From: a virus
Strand: one strand, 5' to 3'
DNA: 64,000 nucleotides
Virus record (IMG/VR): IMGVR_UViG_3300048438_000153
Span: 62,001 to 126,000 of that record
The number at the start of each line of letters is the position of its first letter. Position 1 is the first letter of the stretch. Below, in pieces: positions 24,986 through 31,834 of this stretch. The position numbers and the translations under genes were made by a program. A model generated the notes under the pieces. It ran no database searches. It was not told the origin of the DNA and worked only from the letters and a program-made list of their open reading frames with translations.

Positions 24986-26493
24986 AGATTCTTAGAAGCA
25001 TATTACCTGACCCCCGCATTGGCGACGACGCTAAAGCGATGCTCCAAAACTACTCTGCGCTCAGGGAGTCTATCTTAAGGTTCGATCTCCCAACTGACGT
25101 GACGATCTATGAGTACATCAAAGACTTCGTTTCTCAGCACTCTCACCTACCTGTGCAGAACACCGCCATTCAGTTTTTCGACTCAAATAATCAATACGAT
25201 GAAGCTGACCGAATCCGTTCCCTCGCCTCTGTCGATCCCGCTTATCGTGGAGACTTCATCTTCTTAATTGAGAAGCAAGTAGAGGACGCGAGGGTTATTT
25301 CCCTGAGTGAGACAATGGCTCAGGTGAAAGAAATCACTCGAAATGGGATCGAGATCAAAGAGGGAAAGAAAAAGCGTATTCTTAAGGGAGCGCGTGACGC
25401 GGGGAAGTACATATTTCAGCAACTACATGGAGTGATGACACCTACGTTCGGATCGCGCATTGGAGGCGAGGCGCTCGGTGATGGAGATGAGTTTTGGGAG
25501 GAGTATCAGAAAGTAAAGGACACTAAAGTAGAAGTCTTACCAAAAACAGGACTTGAAGTAATCGACAACGCTCTCGGAGGCTTTAAGAGGAAAGAACTTT
25601 ACATCATCGCGGGCTTCACAGGACACATGAAGTCTAGGTCAGCACTTAATTGGGTCTACAATCAGAGCGTCTATGGAGGCACGAGCACGATCTATTTCTC
25701 TCTTGAAATGCACTACTCCCAATGTCGTAGGATGATCTATTGCTTTCACAGTATGCACCCTAAGTTCCGCGCTAAGAGAATGGCTCTCGACATCCAAAAG
25801 CACGCTAACCCTGATGTGGGACTCGACCCTATCAAGATGCGTGAAGCGAAGCTCAGTCAAGATGAAGAGGCTTTTCTGAAAGAGGTCGTTCAAGACCTGA
25901 AAGAGAACATGGAGAATGGCACTTACGGCTCGATCTTCTTTGAGGTCGCTGATCCTGACAGCCTCGATTTCACTGTCGAGGACATGAGGACTAAGGCAGA
26001 AGCCATCTCTCAGAAACACCCCATCAAATTGGTCGTAGTAGACCACGCTCTCTTAATGTCGAGTAGGCGGTGGGTCAACTCTACTACAGAGCGACTCAAT
26101 GAGGTGATACGCGACCTCAAGAAAACCGCTATGGGCTTTAATCGTGGTCAGGGTGTCCCTATCCTGTGCCTCTTTCAGATTAACCGCGAGGGCTTCAAAG
26201 CGGCTGAAAAGAACAACGGCACTTACAACCTCACTCACCTTTCCTACGCTAACGAAGCTGAACGCTCTGCTGACGTGGTAATCGCGGGTTGGTTCGGTGA
26301 TGATATGCGTGAGAAGAGCATGATTAAGTATCAGTGTCTGAAGTCTCGCGACCAAGCTCCTTTCGAGGCTTTCGAGGCTCAGGTGTCTTGGCCTGTTGGT
26401 CGTATTCTGAACACACCTCTAAACTTTAATATGGGGTCGTCTTCCAAGTCAGGCGGTAAAGCTAAAGCAGACCCTTTAGATGACGTCGTGTAA
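24982..26493 (+). CDS. DnaB-type replicative helicase with unusual P-loop
   Basis: 503 residues. The N-terminal domain (to about 180) is helical. The RecA-like core begins GLEVIDNALGGFKRKELYII. The P-loop at 211-218 reads G-F-T-G-H-M-K-S, with Met where Gly normally precedes Lys, but Lys and Ser are kept. TIYFSLEMHYSQ matches DnaB motif H1a, VVVDHALLM (Asp354) is Walker B, LFQINRE (about 398-403) is motif H3 and ERSADVVIAGW is motif H4. It should unwind duplex DNA ahead of the fork as a hexamer. The C-terminal tail is glycine/serine/lysine-rich. It overlaps the loader-like gene at its start and is followed by the T5orf172-like gene. Confidence 0.88.
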   Translation: MKILRSILPDPRIGDDAKAMLQNYSALRESILRFDLPTDVTIYEYIKDFVSQHSHLPVQNTAIQFFDSNNQYDEADRIRSLASVDPAYRGDFIFLIEKQVEDARVISLSETMAQVKEITRNGIEIKEGKKKRILKGARDAGKYIFQQLHGVMTPTFGSRIGGEALGDGDEFWEEYQKVKDTKVEVLPKTGLEVIDNALGGFKRKELYIIAGFTGHMKSRSALNWVYNQSVYGGTSTIYFSLEMHYSQCRRMIYCFHSMHPKFRAKRMALDIQKHANPDVGLDPIKMREAKLSQDEEAFLKEVVQDLKENMENGTYGSIFFEVADPDSLDFTVEDMRTKAEAISQKHPIKLVVVDHALLMSSRRWVNSTTERLNEVIRDLKKTAMGFNRGQGVPILCLFQINREGFKAAEKNNGTYNLTHLSYANEAERSADVVIAGWFGDDMREKSMIKYQCLKSRDQAPFEAFEAQVSWPVGRILNTPLNFNMGSSSKSGGKAKADPLDDVV

Positions 26494-26503
26494 TGGAAAG
26501 AAA

Positions 26504-26857
26504 ATGGACTCTGATCAGATCTACAAAAAAATCTTAGAATTGCAAAGAAAGAGCAAGTTGGAAAGAAAAGGAGACTGCCTTTACTTTGTGCAGGCGAGAG
26601 GAACAGGTCGCATTAAGATCGGCCGGTCAAAAAACCCTAAAAGACGACTACAGTCTTTACAGACAGGGAACGCGAAAGAGCTCAGACTCATCGCCTCTCT
26701 CGAAGGGTTAGGGTGGCGAGAAAGAAATATCCACGAGAGACTCAGAGAATGGAGAGTTTCAGGGGAGTGGTTCGACTACGATTGTGTAGGAAACATCCCC
26801 GATGAAATCTATGATCTTATCCCCTATGGGGGGCTAGATGATTGGTGGATTGAATGA
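26504..26857 (+). CDS. T5orf172/MUG113-like (GIY-YIG-related) protein
   Basis: The ATG at 26504 is preferred because GGAAAG lies six bases upstream. The 117-residue product has the T5orf172 signature: LYFVQARGTGRIKIGRSKNPKRRLQSL written across residues 28-55, then LRLIASLEG, then a helix with ERNIHERL and a final GEWFDY. This domain is a variant of GIY-YIG nucleases and is common in phages and large DNA viruses. It is short, with no extra DNA-binding region. It starts just after the DnaB stop and overlaps the next small gene by four bases. Nuclease activity is likely but unproven for the family. Confidence 0.75.
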   Translation: MDSDQIYKKILELQRKSKLERKGDCLYFVQARGTGRIKIGRSKNPKRRLQSLQTGNAKELRLIASLEGLGWRERNIHERLREWRVSGEWFDYDCVGNIPDEIYDLIPYGGLDDWWIE

Positions 26858-27012
26858 ACCCTGAAGAGTGTATGCTCGTCGCTTCTTTCTTAACAATCAT
26901 CGCGACACAACCCAAACGCCCCACTGAGTATGACCCACTCAAGAAAGTGGGTGTGTTCTGTCTTTATGCGCTTATTTTGTTCTACCTCAATCAAATACTA
27001 TATGGAGTGTAA
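26854..27012 (+). CDS. Small membrane protein, 52 residues
   Basis: The ATG overlaps the previous stop (ATGA). The product has two hydrophobic stretches, CMLVASFLTIIAT near residue 6 and VGVFCLYALILFYL near residue 33, joined by a polar P-K-R-P-T-E-Y-D-P loop. It has no known family. Size and two-helix layout allow a holin, an inhibitor of a host membrane protein or superinfection exclusion, none of which can be chosen from the sequence. The promoter-like element for the next gene lies inside its last codons. Confidence 0.55.
   Translation: MNPEECMLVASFLTIIATQPKRPTEYDPLKKVGVFCLYALILFYLNQILYGV
26997..27005 (+). promoter_or_regulatory. Putative promoter element ACTATATGG
   Basis: Forty-three nt before the 27049 start and overlapping the end of the 52-residue gene. 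It shares the TATATGG end of the recurring element. Confidence 0.35.
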
Positions 27013-27048
27013 GTCTTACTTTAACACACACTCAAAAAAGAGGTGAAC

Positions 27049-27393
27049 ATGACATTTGAAGAGCTGAGAAAGACCACAAGGACTCCCATTGACTGTATCT
27101 GTGGCGGTAATGGAGTTATACTCTCGACAAAGAAGCCTTGTGCAGAACACTTCCTCTACTCAACAGACGAGGAGTTCAGACTTGAATCTCTTCGTCTTGT
27201 ATACGCTAACTTCCGCGCCTACGTCGTGGCTCAGGCTAAGGCACTTAAGGATACCGCCCCACACCTCCCTAAGAACTCAAAGCAAGTCGATGAGGTGGTC
27301 AAGGCGATCTTCAACCCAACCACGCCTGAAGAGTGGGTCACAGCGATCCGTAACTACATCCTCTCTGCCCTCTTCTATTTCATCTGCGATTAA
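27049..27393 (+). CDS. Hypothetical protein, 114 residues
   Basis: The start at 27049 follows AAGAGGTG; an in-frame GTG six bases earlier would sit inside that ribosome binding site. The product has DCICGGNGVI near residue 15 and a further Cys near residue 29, possibly a metal site. The middle is helical, and it ends in a hydrophobic NYILSALFYFICD. It is not recognised. It lies 12 nt upstream of the primase zinc-finger gene, in the replication run. Confidence 0.5.
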   Translation: MTFEELRKTTRTPIDCICGGNGVILSTKKPCAEHFLYSTDEEFRLESLRLVYANFRAYVVAQAKALKDTAPHLPKNSKQVDEVVKAIFNPTTPEEWVTAIRNYILSALFYFICD

Positions 27394-27405
27394 GGATAGA
27401 GAACA

Positions 27406-27951
27406 GTGAGCAAGCGAGCCGAGCGCATCAAGGAAGAAATCTCAATCTTAAAGGTTCTTTCCGACTACGGCTACGATGTCTATGAGGGAGGGGGAGAACA
27501 GCAGTTCCGCTGTGATCTTCATGGAGACGGATCAGATAATGCTCCGAGCGCGAGAGCCTACCCTGAGTCTAACTCTTTCTTCTGCTTCGCCTGTGGTAGA
27601 CCTAGAGACAGCATCGCTCTCGTCATGGAGAAAGAGGGCGCGGAGTTCTCAAAAGCCTGTTCTCTAATAGAAAAAAAATACGGCCTTTCTGAATGGGTCT
27701 ACAAGAAGAAAGAAGACCCATTCGAGCGAGCTGAGAGAGAGGCTGAAGCGCCCTTAGACAATCGCGCTGAGATGGAGAGGAGAGTTGGGTCTAAACTCTT
27801 TTTTCTCACTAGAGAACGAACCCTCGATTTAAGTACCATGCTAAGACTTTGGGAAGGGTATGATTTGATCTGTTCGCTAGATCATCAATCACCCGATCAT
27901 TGGAGGAAACTCCTCCGACAAATACCCCAAAGGCAAGACGATGAGTGCTGA
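27406..27951 (+). CDS. DnaG-type primase zinc-binding domain protein (no catalytic domain)
   Basis: 181 residues from a GTG start. Residues about 7-90 match the CHC2 zinc-binding domain of bacterial and phage primases: a helical ISILKVLSDYGYDV, then C-D-L-H, a PSARAYPESNSFFCFACG segment giving C-x2-C, and a closing helix ending EKKYGL. The four ligands Cys, His, Cys, Cys are all present. The Toprim/RNA polymerase domain is absent; the rest is charged and helical. It could recognise priming sites and recruit a partner catalytic subunit, or regulate the host primase. The adjacent small genes with overlapping starts could encode partners. The helicase genes just upstream support a replication role. 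Confidence 0.75.
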   Translation: MSKRAERIKEEISILKVLSDYGYDVYEGGGEQQFRCDLHGDGSDNAPSARAYPESNSFFCFACGRPRDSIALVMEKEGAEFSKACSLIEKKYGLSEWVYKKKEDPFERAEREAEAPLDNRAEMERRVGSKLFFLTRERTLDLSTMLRLWEGYDLICSLDHQSPDHWRKLLRQIPQRQDDEC

Positions 27952-28261
27952 CGAAAATGACCTAGACATAGCCGAAATCTTTTACGCATCCTTAACCCTA
28001 GTTGCAGAGCAAGCGCAGTCCCCTTCTGATCTCCTTAAAGTGTGGATCAGCTTAGGGAAACGCATCGGGATAGATGAGATCATACCCCACCTCAAAGTCG
28101 TTCTTTATGAGAGCGAAGAGGGGGACAGAAATATCGTGGGGATCGTGGGCGCTCCCTCTGAAGATGTAGTAACTCATATTAGCTCAGAAAGAGTCTTTAA
28201 CGAGATGCTCTGTCAAGCCTCAGTGAGAGCACTAGAGGAAATGAAAGAGACGTATCACTAA
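27941..28261 (+). CDS. Hypothetical protein, 106 residues
   Basis: An acidic helical protein whose ATG overlaps the end of the primase-like gene by 11 bases and whose stop overlaps the next start (TAATG). It contains SDLLKVWISLGKRIGIDEII and LKVVLYESEEGDRN. No family is recognised. Tight coupling on both sides suggests work with the primase-like protein. Confidence 0.5.
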   Translation: MSADENDLDIAEIFYASLTLVAEQAQSPSDLLKVWISLGKRIGIDEIIPHLKVVLYESEEGDRNIVGIVGAPSEDVVTHISSERVFNEMLCQASVRALEEMKETYH

Positions 28262-28698
28262 TGATCTACAGGCGAGACGGACTCATCTTCACGAAGTTCA
28301 CAGACCCTCATTGGGCGAATCCTAAAGTAGCTCGGATTATGCCCACCCATGAAGGGGGTTCTTGGGGATCTTTCTTAGAGCTGAAAGACACCGAGTGGGC
28401 TCGATTCATTGATGAGGTGTCTCCCGAGTCAATAGAGAGAGCACTACAGGGCGACTCTACGCCCCTAATGAAAGAGGGTCTGCGCGACCCTAGAGGATGC
28501 CTGAAGAGATCCCCTCTTGAGAGAGAGTGCGCCGACGCGAAAGGGTGTACCTCATTTAAGAAATCAGTGTGTTCGTCTGCCTCGAAAAAGACACCTGAGT
28601 GCTTCGCTATTTCTAGGGAGTTACCCCCCTCAGTTCGAGTCCTTCTTTCTGCGTGGAAAGAAGGCTATTATGTAGTCAGAGAAAGGATCAAGACATGA
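28261..28698 (+). CDS. Cysteine-rich hypothetical protein, 145 residues
   Basis: Its start overlaps the previous stop and its end overlaps the ClpP-like start (ATGA). Residues about 80-117 hold six cysteines (GCLKRS..EREC, KGCTS, SVCSS, PECFA), suggesting a zinc or iron-sulfur site. The N-terminal half includes WGSFLELKDTEWARFIDEV. No known family is matched. Because it sits between a primase zinc domain and a protease, its role is not predictable from context. Confidence 0.5.
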   Translation: MIYRRDGLIFTKFTDPHWANPKVARIMPTHEGGSWGSFLELKDTEWARFIDEVSPESIERALQGDSTPLMKEGLRDPRGCLKRSPLERECADAKGCTSFKKSVCSSASKKTPECFAISRELPPSVRVLLSAWKEGYYVVRERIKT

Positions 28699-29336
28699 GA
28701 GCTTTAAGCCCGTCTAATCGTAGGGTCTACCCTAACCAACCACAAAACAGCTCAGGCAAGTTGAGCAATAACTCTGAGTACTACGGAGACTTGACGGTCG
28801 CAGATAACAACATCTACCTCTACCAAGACATCACTCCGAAAGCGATGATGGAGCTTGGTATTGCGATCAAGAGCCTGAACAATCAGATTATCTCTCTCAT
28901 CAGTGAGCTAGAGATGTCGAGCGCGCCCACTATCCACCTCCACATCAACTCAGGTGGAGGGTGCGCTTTCAGTGGTCTCGCAGGAGCGAGCCATATCCTT
29001 AACTCTCAAATTCCTGTATCCACCTACGTCGAGGGAAGAGCGGCTTCAGCCGCTACTATTCTTTCTAGCGTGGGCGCGCACAGGTACATCACCGAACACA
29101 GCTTCATGCTAATCCATCAAGTCTCGACAGGTGTGTGGGGGACTTACGAAAACTTGAATGACGAGAAAGAAAGCATGGACTCTCTCATGGAGATGCTTGA
29201 ATCTATTTACCTCAAGCACACCAAGATGAAGAAGAAACAGCTCAAGCAACTCTTAAAGAGGGATCTTTGGATGAACCCTGAGAAATGCTTGGAGCTCGGG
29301 CTTGTTGACGAGATCATCAAGTACGAGCGCACTTGA
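28695..29336 (+). CDS. ClpP-like serine protease
   Basis: I place the start at 28695, the ATG that overlaps the preceding stop as ATGA, giving 213 residues. The ClpP fold is clear: IHLHINSGGG (81-89), GRAASAATIL with nucleophile Ser118, FMLIHQVS with His141, and LLKRDLWMNPEKCLELGLVD with Asp190. The whole catalytic triad is present, as are the Gly-Gly oxyanion-hole residues. Phage ClpP-like enzymes are usually prohead proteases next to capsid genes, but none is nearby here. It could mature virion proteins from a distance, or act on host or phage proteins early in infection. No separate AAA+ unfoldase is visible in the window. Confidence 0.85.
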   Translation: MRALSPSNRRVYPNQPQNSSGKLSNNSEYYGDLTVADNNIYLYQDITPKAMMELGIAIKSLNNQIISLISELEMSSAPTIHLHINSGGGCAFSGLAGASHILNSQIPVSTYVEGRAASAATILSSVGAHRYITEHSFMLIHQVSTGVWGTYENLNDEKESMDSLMEMLESIYLKHTKMKKKQLKQLLKRDLWMNPEKCLELGLVDEIIKYERT

Positions 29337-29385
29337 GTTTTCTTTCTACATCCTTATCTATGTCAACAGCTATGGGAGAAAGAAC

Positions 29386-29736
29386 ATGAAAAGAACAGCA
29401 TCCGAAATTCTCAGTGACCTCGACAGGCGACTCGCACGTTTAGAAAGGACAGCATCAAGAGGTATAAGTGACGGCACTACAGAAGAGCTTCTTGACCGCA
29501 TCAACGACGAATACACCGAGTGGGTTGGGTGGCAATACCCGACGACTCTTAACCAAAGAAAAGACGGCGTTACCCTCGTTTCAGTCGAGGACTACTACGC
29601 AGTAATATGGGTCGGCTTCGGTGAGGGCGAAGACGAGATCATTGACATCACAAAGAATATGAGCAGAGCGAAGAGAATCTATCAGTCATTGAAGTTTGAC
29701 CCTATTCGCTACCCCCACTATCGCTTTAACACCTGA
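29386..29736 (+). CDS. TASEI-leader protein, 116 residues
   Basis: The ATG at 29386 follows GGGAGAAAG and gives the leader MKRTASEILSDLDRRLARLE, shared with 20394, 36865 and 48642. A second RTASRG follows at residue 21. The body is short: a helical EELLDRINDEYTEW, then a beta-like TLVSVEDYYAVIWVGFG. No domain is recognised. Unlike two other members it lies on the plus strand, downstream of the ClpP-like protease. A protease next to a tagged substrate is an attractive but unproven pairing. Confidence 0.65.
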   Translation: MKRTASEILSDLDRRLARLERTASRGISDGTTEELLDRINDEYTEWVGWQYPTTLNQRKDGVTLVSVEDYYAVIWVGFGEGEDEIIDITKNMSRAKRIYQSLKFDPIRYPHYRFNT

Positions 29737-29740
29737 ATCA

Positions 29741-30754
29741 TTAGCTCTGAGCATCAATCGCGTGACTAAGAATCGTCCCGTGATATAAGATATCTTTCAG
29801 GGTTTCCACGTCACTGACCTGTTTCGAGGTCACTCTGATGTGTGCCTCTTGATATGACCTCCCTGACACACTAGGGAAATCATATCGAAAGAACAGGATG
29901 TTCCCATCTTCCCCGATGAGAGTGAACCGTTCTTCAGACGCCTTCATAAACAGTGGCGAGTATTTTCTGATGAAAGTATTGATCTCCCGATCAAGAGCCC
30001 TCTCGTCTTTCACGGAAACGACCTTCTCAGAATACTGTCTTTTAGAAGGTGGCTTGAGAGGGTTCTTGTCTAAGAAAGACATCTCTAAGGTGTAAAAATC
30101 AGAGCTAGAGATCAAGTACATATTCGCGACTCTAATCGCGCTCGCTCTCTTCGTAGAGCCTATATGCTCTATCACAGACCTGTTGTTGTCGATAAGAACA
30201 ACATCCCCACTCTCTACAGCTTCATAGAGAGCTCCATCGACACGAGGATGGATAGACAAAATATCCTCTCCTAACATCGGAACACCGTCTAAAGAAAACA
30301 GAGTTCTCATAAGAACACTCGCGCTATCTACAATGGCTTCGGCGATATCTTCCACATAAGGCTTCAGACTGTATTGAAGATCAACGGTCGTAAAGCTGTA
30401 ACCTCTTGGATTGAGCGCGTCTACTTTGTTATGTGGCTGTCCCATAACTTTCTTAAAGATCGTCTTGAACTCCCCTACCTCCATCACAGTAAGAACAGGT
30501 TTGATACCCCCCTTTTTCATCTTTACCGCGCCCATTGTCTCGTCAAGAGAAAGGATCATATGCCACACTCCTCTTTCGCATTTAATGACCCAAGTGTCGT
30601 CTACAACAACCTGACCATTTTTGCGGTAGGGGATCTTTTTCTTAGCACTCCATGTACTTTTAGGGACGTGAGTCACAGACCAATCAAGAGAGGGGGTCTT
30701 TCTATTCAAAACGCCCACTACAGGATCAGCCCATTTCTCGTCTGCATACTCCAT
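29741..30754 (-). CDS. Hypothetical protein with internal RVAN tag, C-terminal domain shared with next gene
   Basis: 337 residues, starting at the ATG at 30754 that overlaps the upstream gene's stop (TGATG); a GTG at 30757 is possible. Residues about 200-337 begin KRASAIRVANMYLISSS and end LKDILYHGTILSHAI. The neighbouring 143-residue protein has the same order: a R-I-V-R-M start, E-x-x-F-E-K-A-L helix, and LLQILQYGTVFSHAL end. This is therefore a partial tandem duplication with an extra 200-residue N-terminal domain (CERGVWHMILSLDE, a lysine-rich KMKKGGIKP). No enzyme motif is seen. The internal tag is in the place where the shorter paralog begins. Confidence 0.55.
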   Translation of the reverse strand: MEYADEKWADPVVGVLNRKTPSLDWSVTHVPKSTWSAKKKIPYRKNGQVVVDDTWVIKCERGVWHMILSLDETMGAVKMKKGGIKPVLTVMEVGEFKTIFKKVMGQPHNKVDALNPRGYSFTTVDLQYSLKPYVEDIAEAIVDSASVLMRTLFSLDGVPMLGEDILSIHPRVDGALYEAVESGDVVLIDNNRSVIEHIGSTKRASAIRVANMYLISSSDFYTLEMSFLDKNPLKPPSKRQYSEKVVSVKDERALDREINTFIRKYSPLFMKASEERFTLIGEDGNILFFRYDFPSVSGRSYQEAHIRVTSKQVSDVETLKDILYHGTILSHAIDAQS

Positions 30755-31185
30755 CACCGAACTTCTCTCAAGGCATGACTAAAAACAGTGCCATATTGCA
30801 AAATCTGAAGAAGATCCTCGTCGCTAAAGTCCTCTGAATCTATACCTATCAAAACGTACCTACCCTCACCGTTAAACTCACTGAGAGTGTACTTAAAGTT
30901 GGCTTGGTAAGAATCTCTAGTACGAAAAACTTCAAGGTAGGAGATGCGCTTTTCGTCAACCTCATTGAGATCCCACTCCACATCTTTCACATATTCTCTT
31001 AATGCCTTCTCGAATTCATCTTCGTTTCTTATATCAGTAATGGATGATCCGAGTGACCTTGGTTTATTTGCCCAAGGCTTATTTCGATAGTCTGTCCTAT
31101 CTTCATAGGTGAGTTGCATCTTAAAAGGGGCTCGTCCAGCAACCTTCATCCTTACGATGCGTTCTATCATTTCTTCCCTAGCCAT
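30754..31185 (-). CDS. Hypothetical protein, short paralog of the next gene's C-terminal domain
   Basis: 143 residues. I choose the ATG at 31185 because AGGAG lies five bases upstream; a GTG at 31188 is too close. It begins MAREEMIERIVRMKVAGRAP and ends LLQILQYGTVFSHAL. It matches the C-terminal part of the protein at 29741-30754. The ribosome binding site lies in an imperfect hairpin (31189-31226). The role is unknown. Confidence 0.55.
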   Translation of the reverse strand: MAREEMIERIVRMKVAGRAPFKMQLTYEDRTDYRNKPWANKPRSLGSSITDIRNEDEFEKALREYVKDVEWDLNEVDEKRISYLEVFRTRDSYQANFKYTLSEFNGEGRYVLIGIDSEDFSDEDLLQILQYGTVFSHALREVR

Positions 31186-31188
31186 CAC

Positions 31189-31226
31189 ATCTCCTGTCTG
31201 TGTTAATATAGTAAGATACAGGGGAT
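31189..31226 (-). promoter_or_regulatory. Imperfect hairpin holding a ribosome binding site
   Basis: ATCTCCTGT (31189-31197) and ACAGGGGAT (31218-31226) are complementary at eight of nine positions. On the minus strand the AGGAG for the 31185 start lies in the stem. A TATATTAA stretch lies in the loop and could be a late promoter. Confidence 0.4.
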
Positions 31227-31235
31227 ATAGACGAC

Positions 31236-31811
31236 TTATTTAATCTTCTTCTTAGACCGCCACTCTTCCCTCATCTTGGCTTCGATGAGGGGTAGATTCT
31301 GCTCGGCGCGGTGGAGGTCGTGAGCTTTCTTTCTCGCGTTTTGATCAAGTTTCATGTTCCCTAGCACTGTAATCTCACCCGTAGTCTTATCTTGAAGCCT
31401 AGAGGTGAGTCCTGTGGTTTGGGGCATGAGTTGCTTGATCAGGTTAGGGTCGATATTCTTGATGGCGATATCCCACACAAGGTCGATCTCAAGACCCTGC
31501 ATCACCATGAGAGGGTTGCCTCCATACTCGGTGTTCATCTTCTGACGAAAAAGACTGATTCCTGAGCGGGTCTTAAGCTCAAGGTCAAAGAAGTGAACAG
31601 CCATAGGAAAGTTGGGGCGGTCAAAGAACATCTTGAAAGCCACATGGAGATTCTTATCTCCGAAAGAAACGACAGGGTTGTCTACATGACCCCAATCATG
31701 AATCAGAACGTGGATCTCTTTACTCTCAACGAGTCTCGAAATGAACTCCTGTTCTATTTCTGACATAGGCACATAGAGCGCCTTACCTTTACCTCCGAAG
31801 ATGTTGCTCAT
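31236..31811 (-). CDS. Hypothetical protein, 191 residues
   Basis: It starts MSNIFGGKGKALYVPMSEIE with AGGAGGAG upstream. It has an IHVLIHDWGHVDNPVVSFG segment near residue 33, a beta-rich VHFFDLELKTRSG and a basic, lysine-rich C-terminus (REEWRSKKKIK). No family is recognised. It is 23 nt downstream of the topoisomerase gene and may be co-transcribed with it; a role in DNA handling is only suggested by this and by the basic tail. Confidence 0.5.
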   Translation of the reverse strand: MSNIFGGKGKALYVPMSEIEQEFISRLVESKEIHVLIHDWGHVDNPVVSFGDKNLHVAFKMFFDRPNFPMAVHFFDLELKTRSGISLFRQKMNTEYGGNPLMVMQGLEIDLVWDIAIKNIDPNLIKQLMPQTTGLTSRLQDKTTGEITVLGNMKLDQNARKKAHDLHRAEQNLPLIEAKMREEWRSKKKIK

Positions 31812-31834
31812 ACTCTCCTCCTCTTCTCTGTAGT

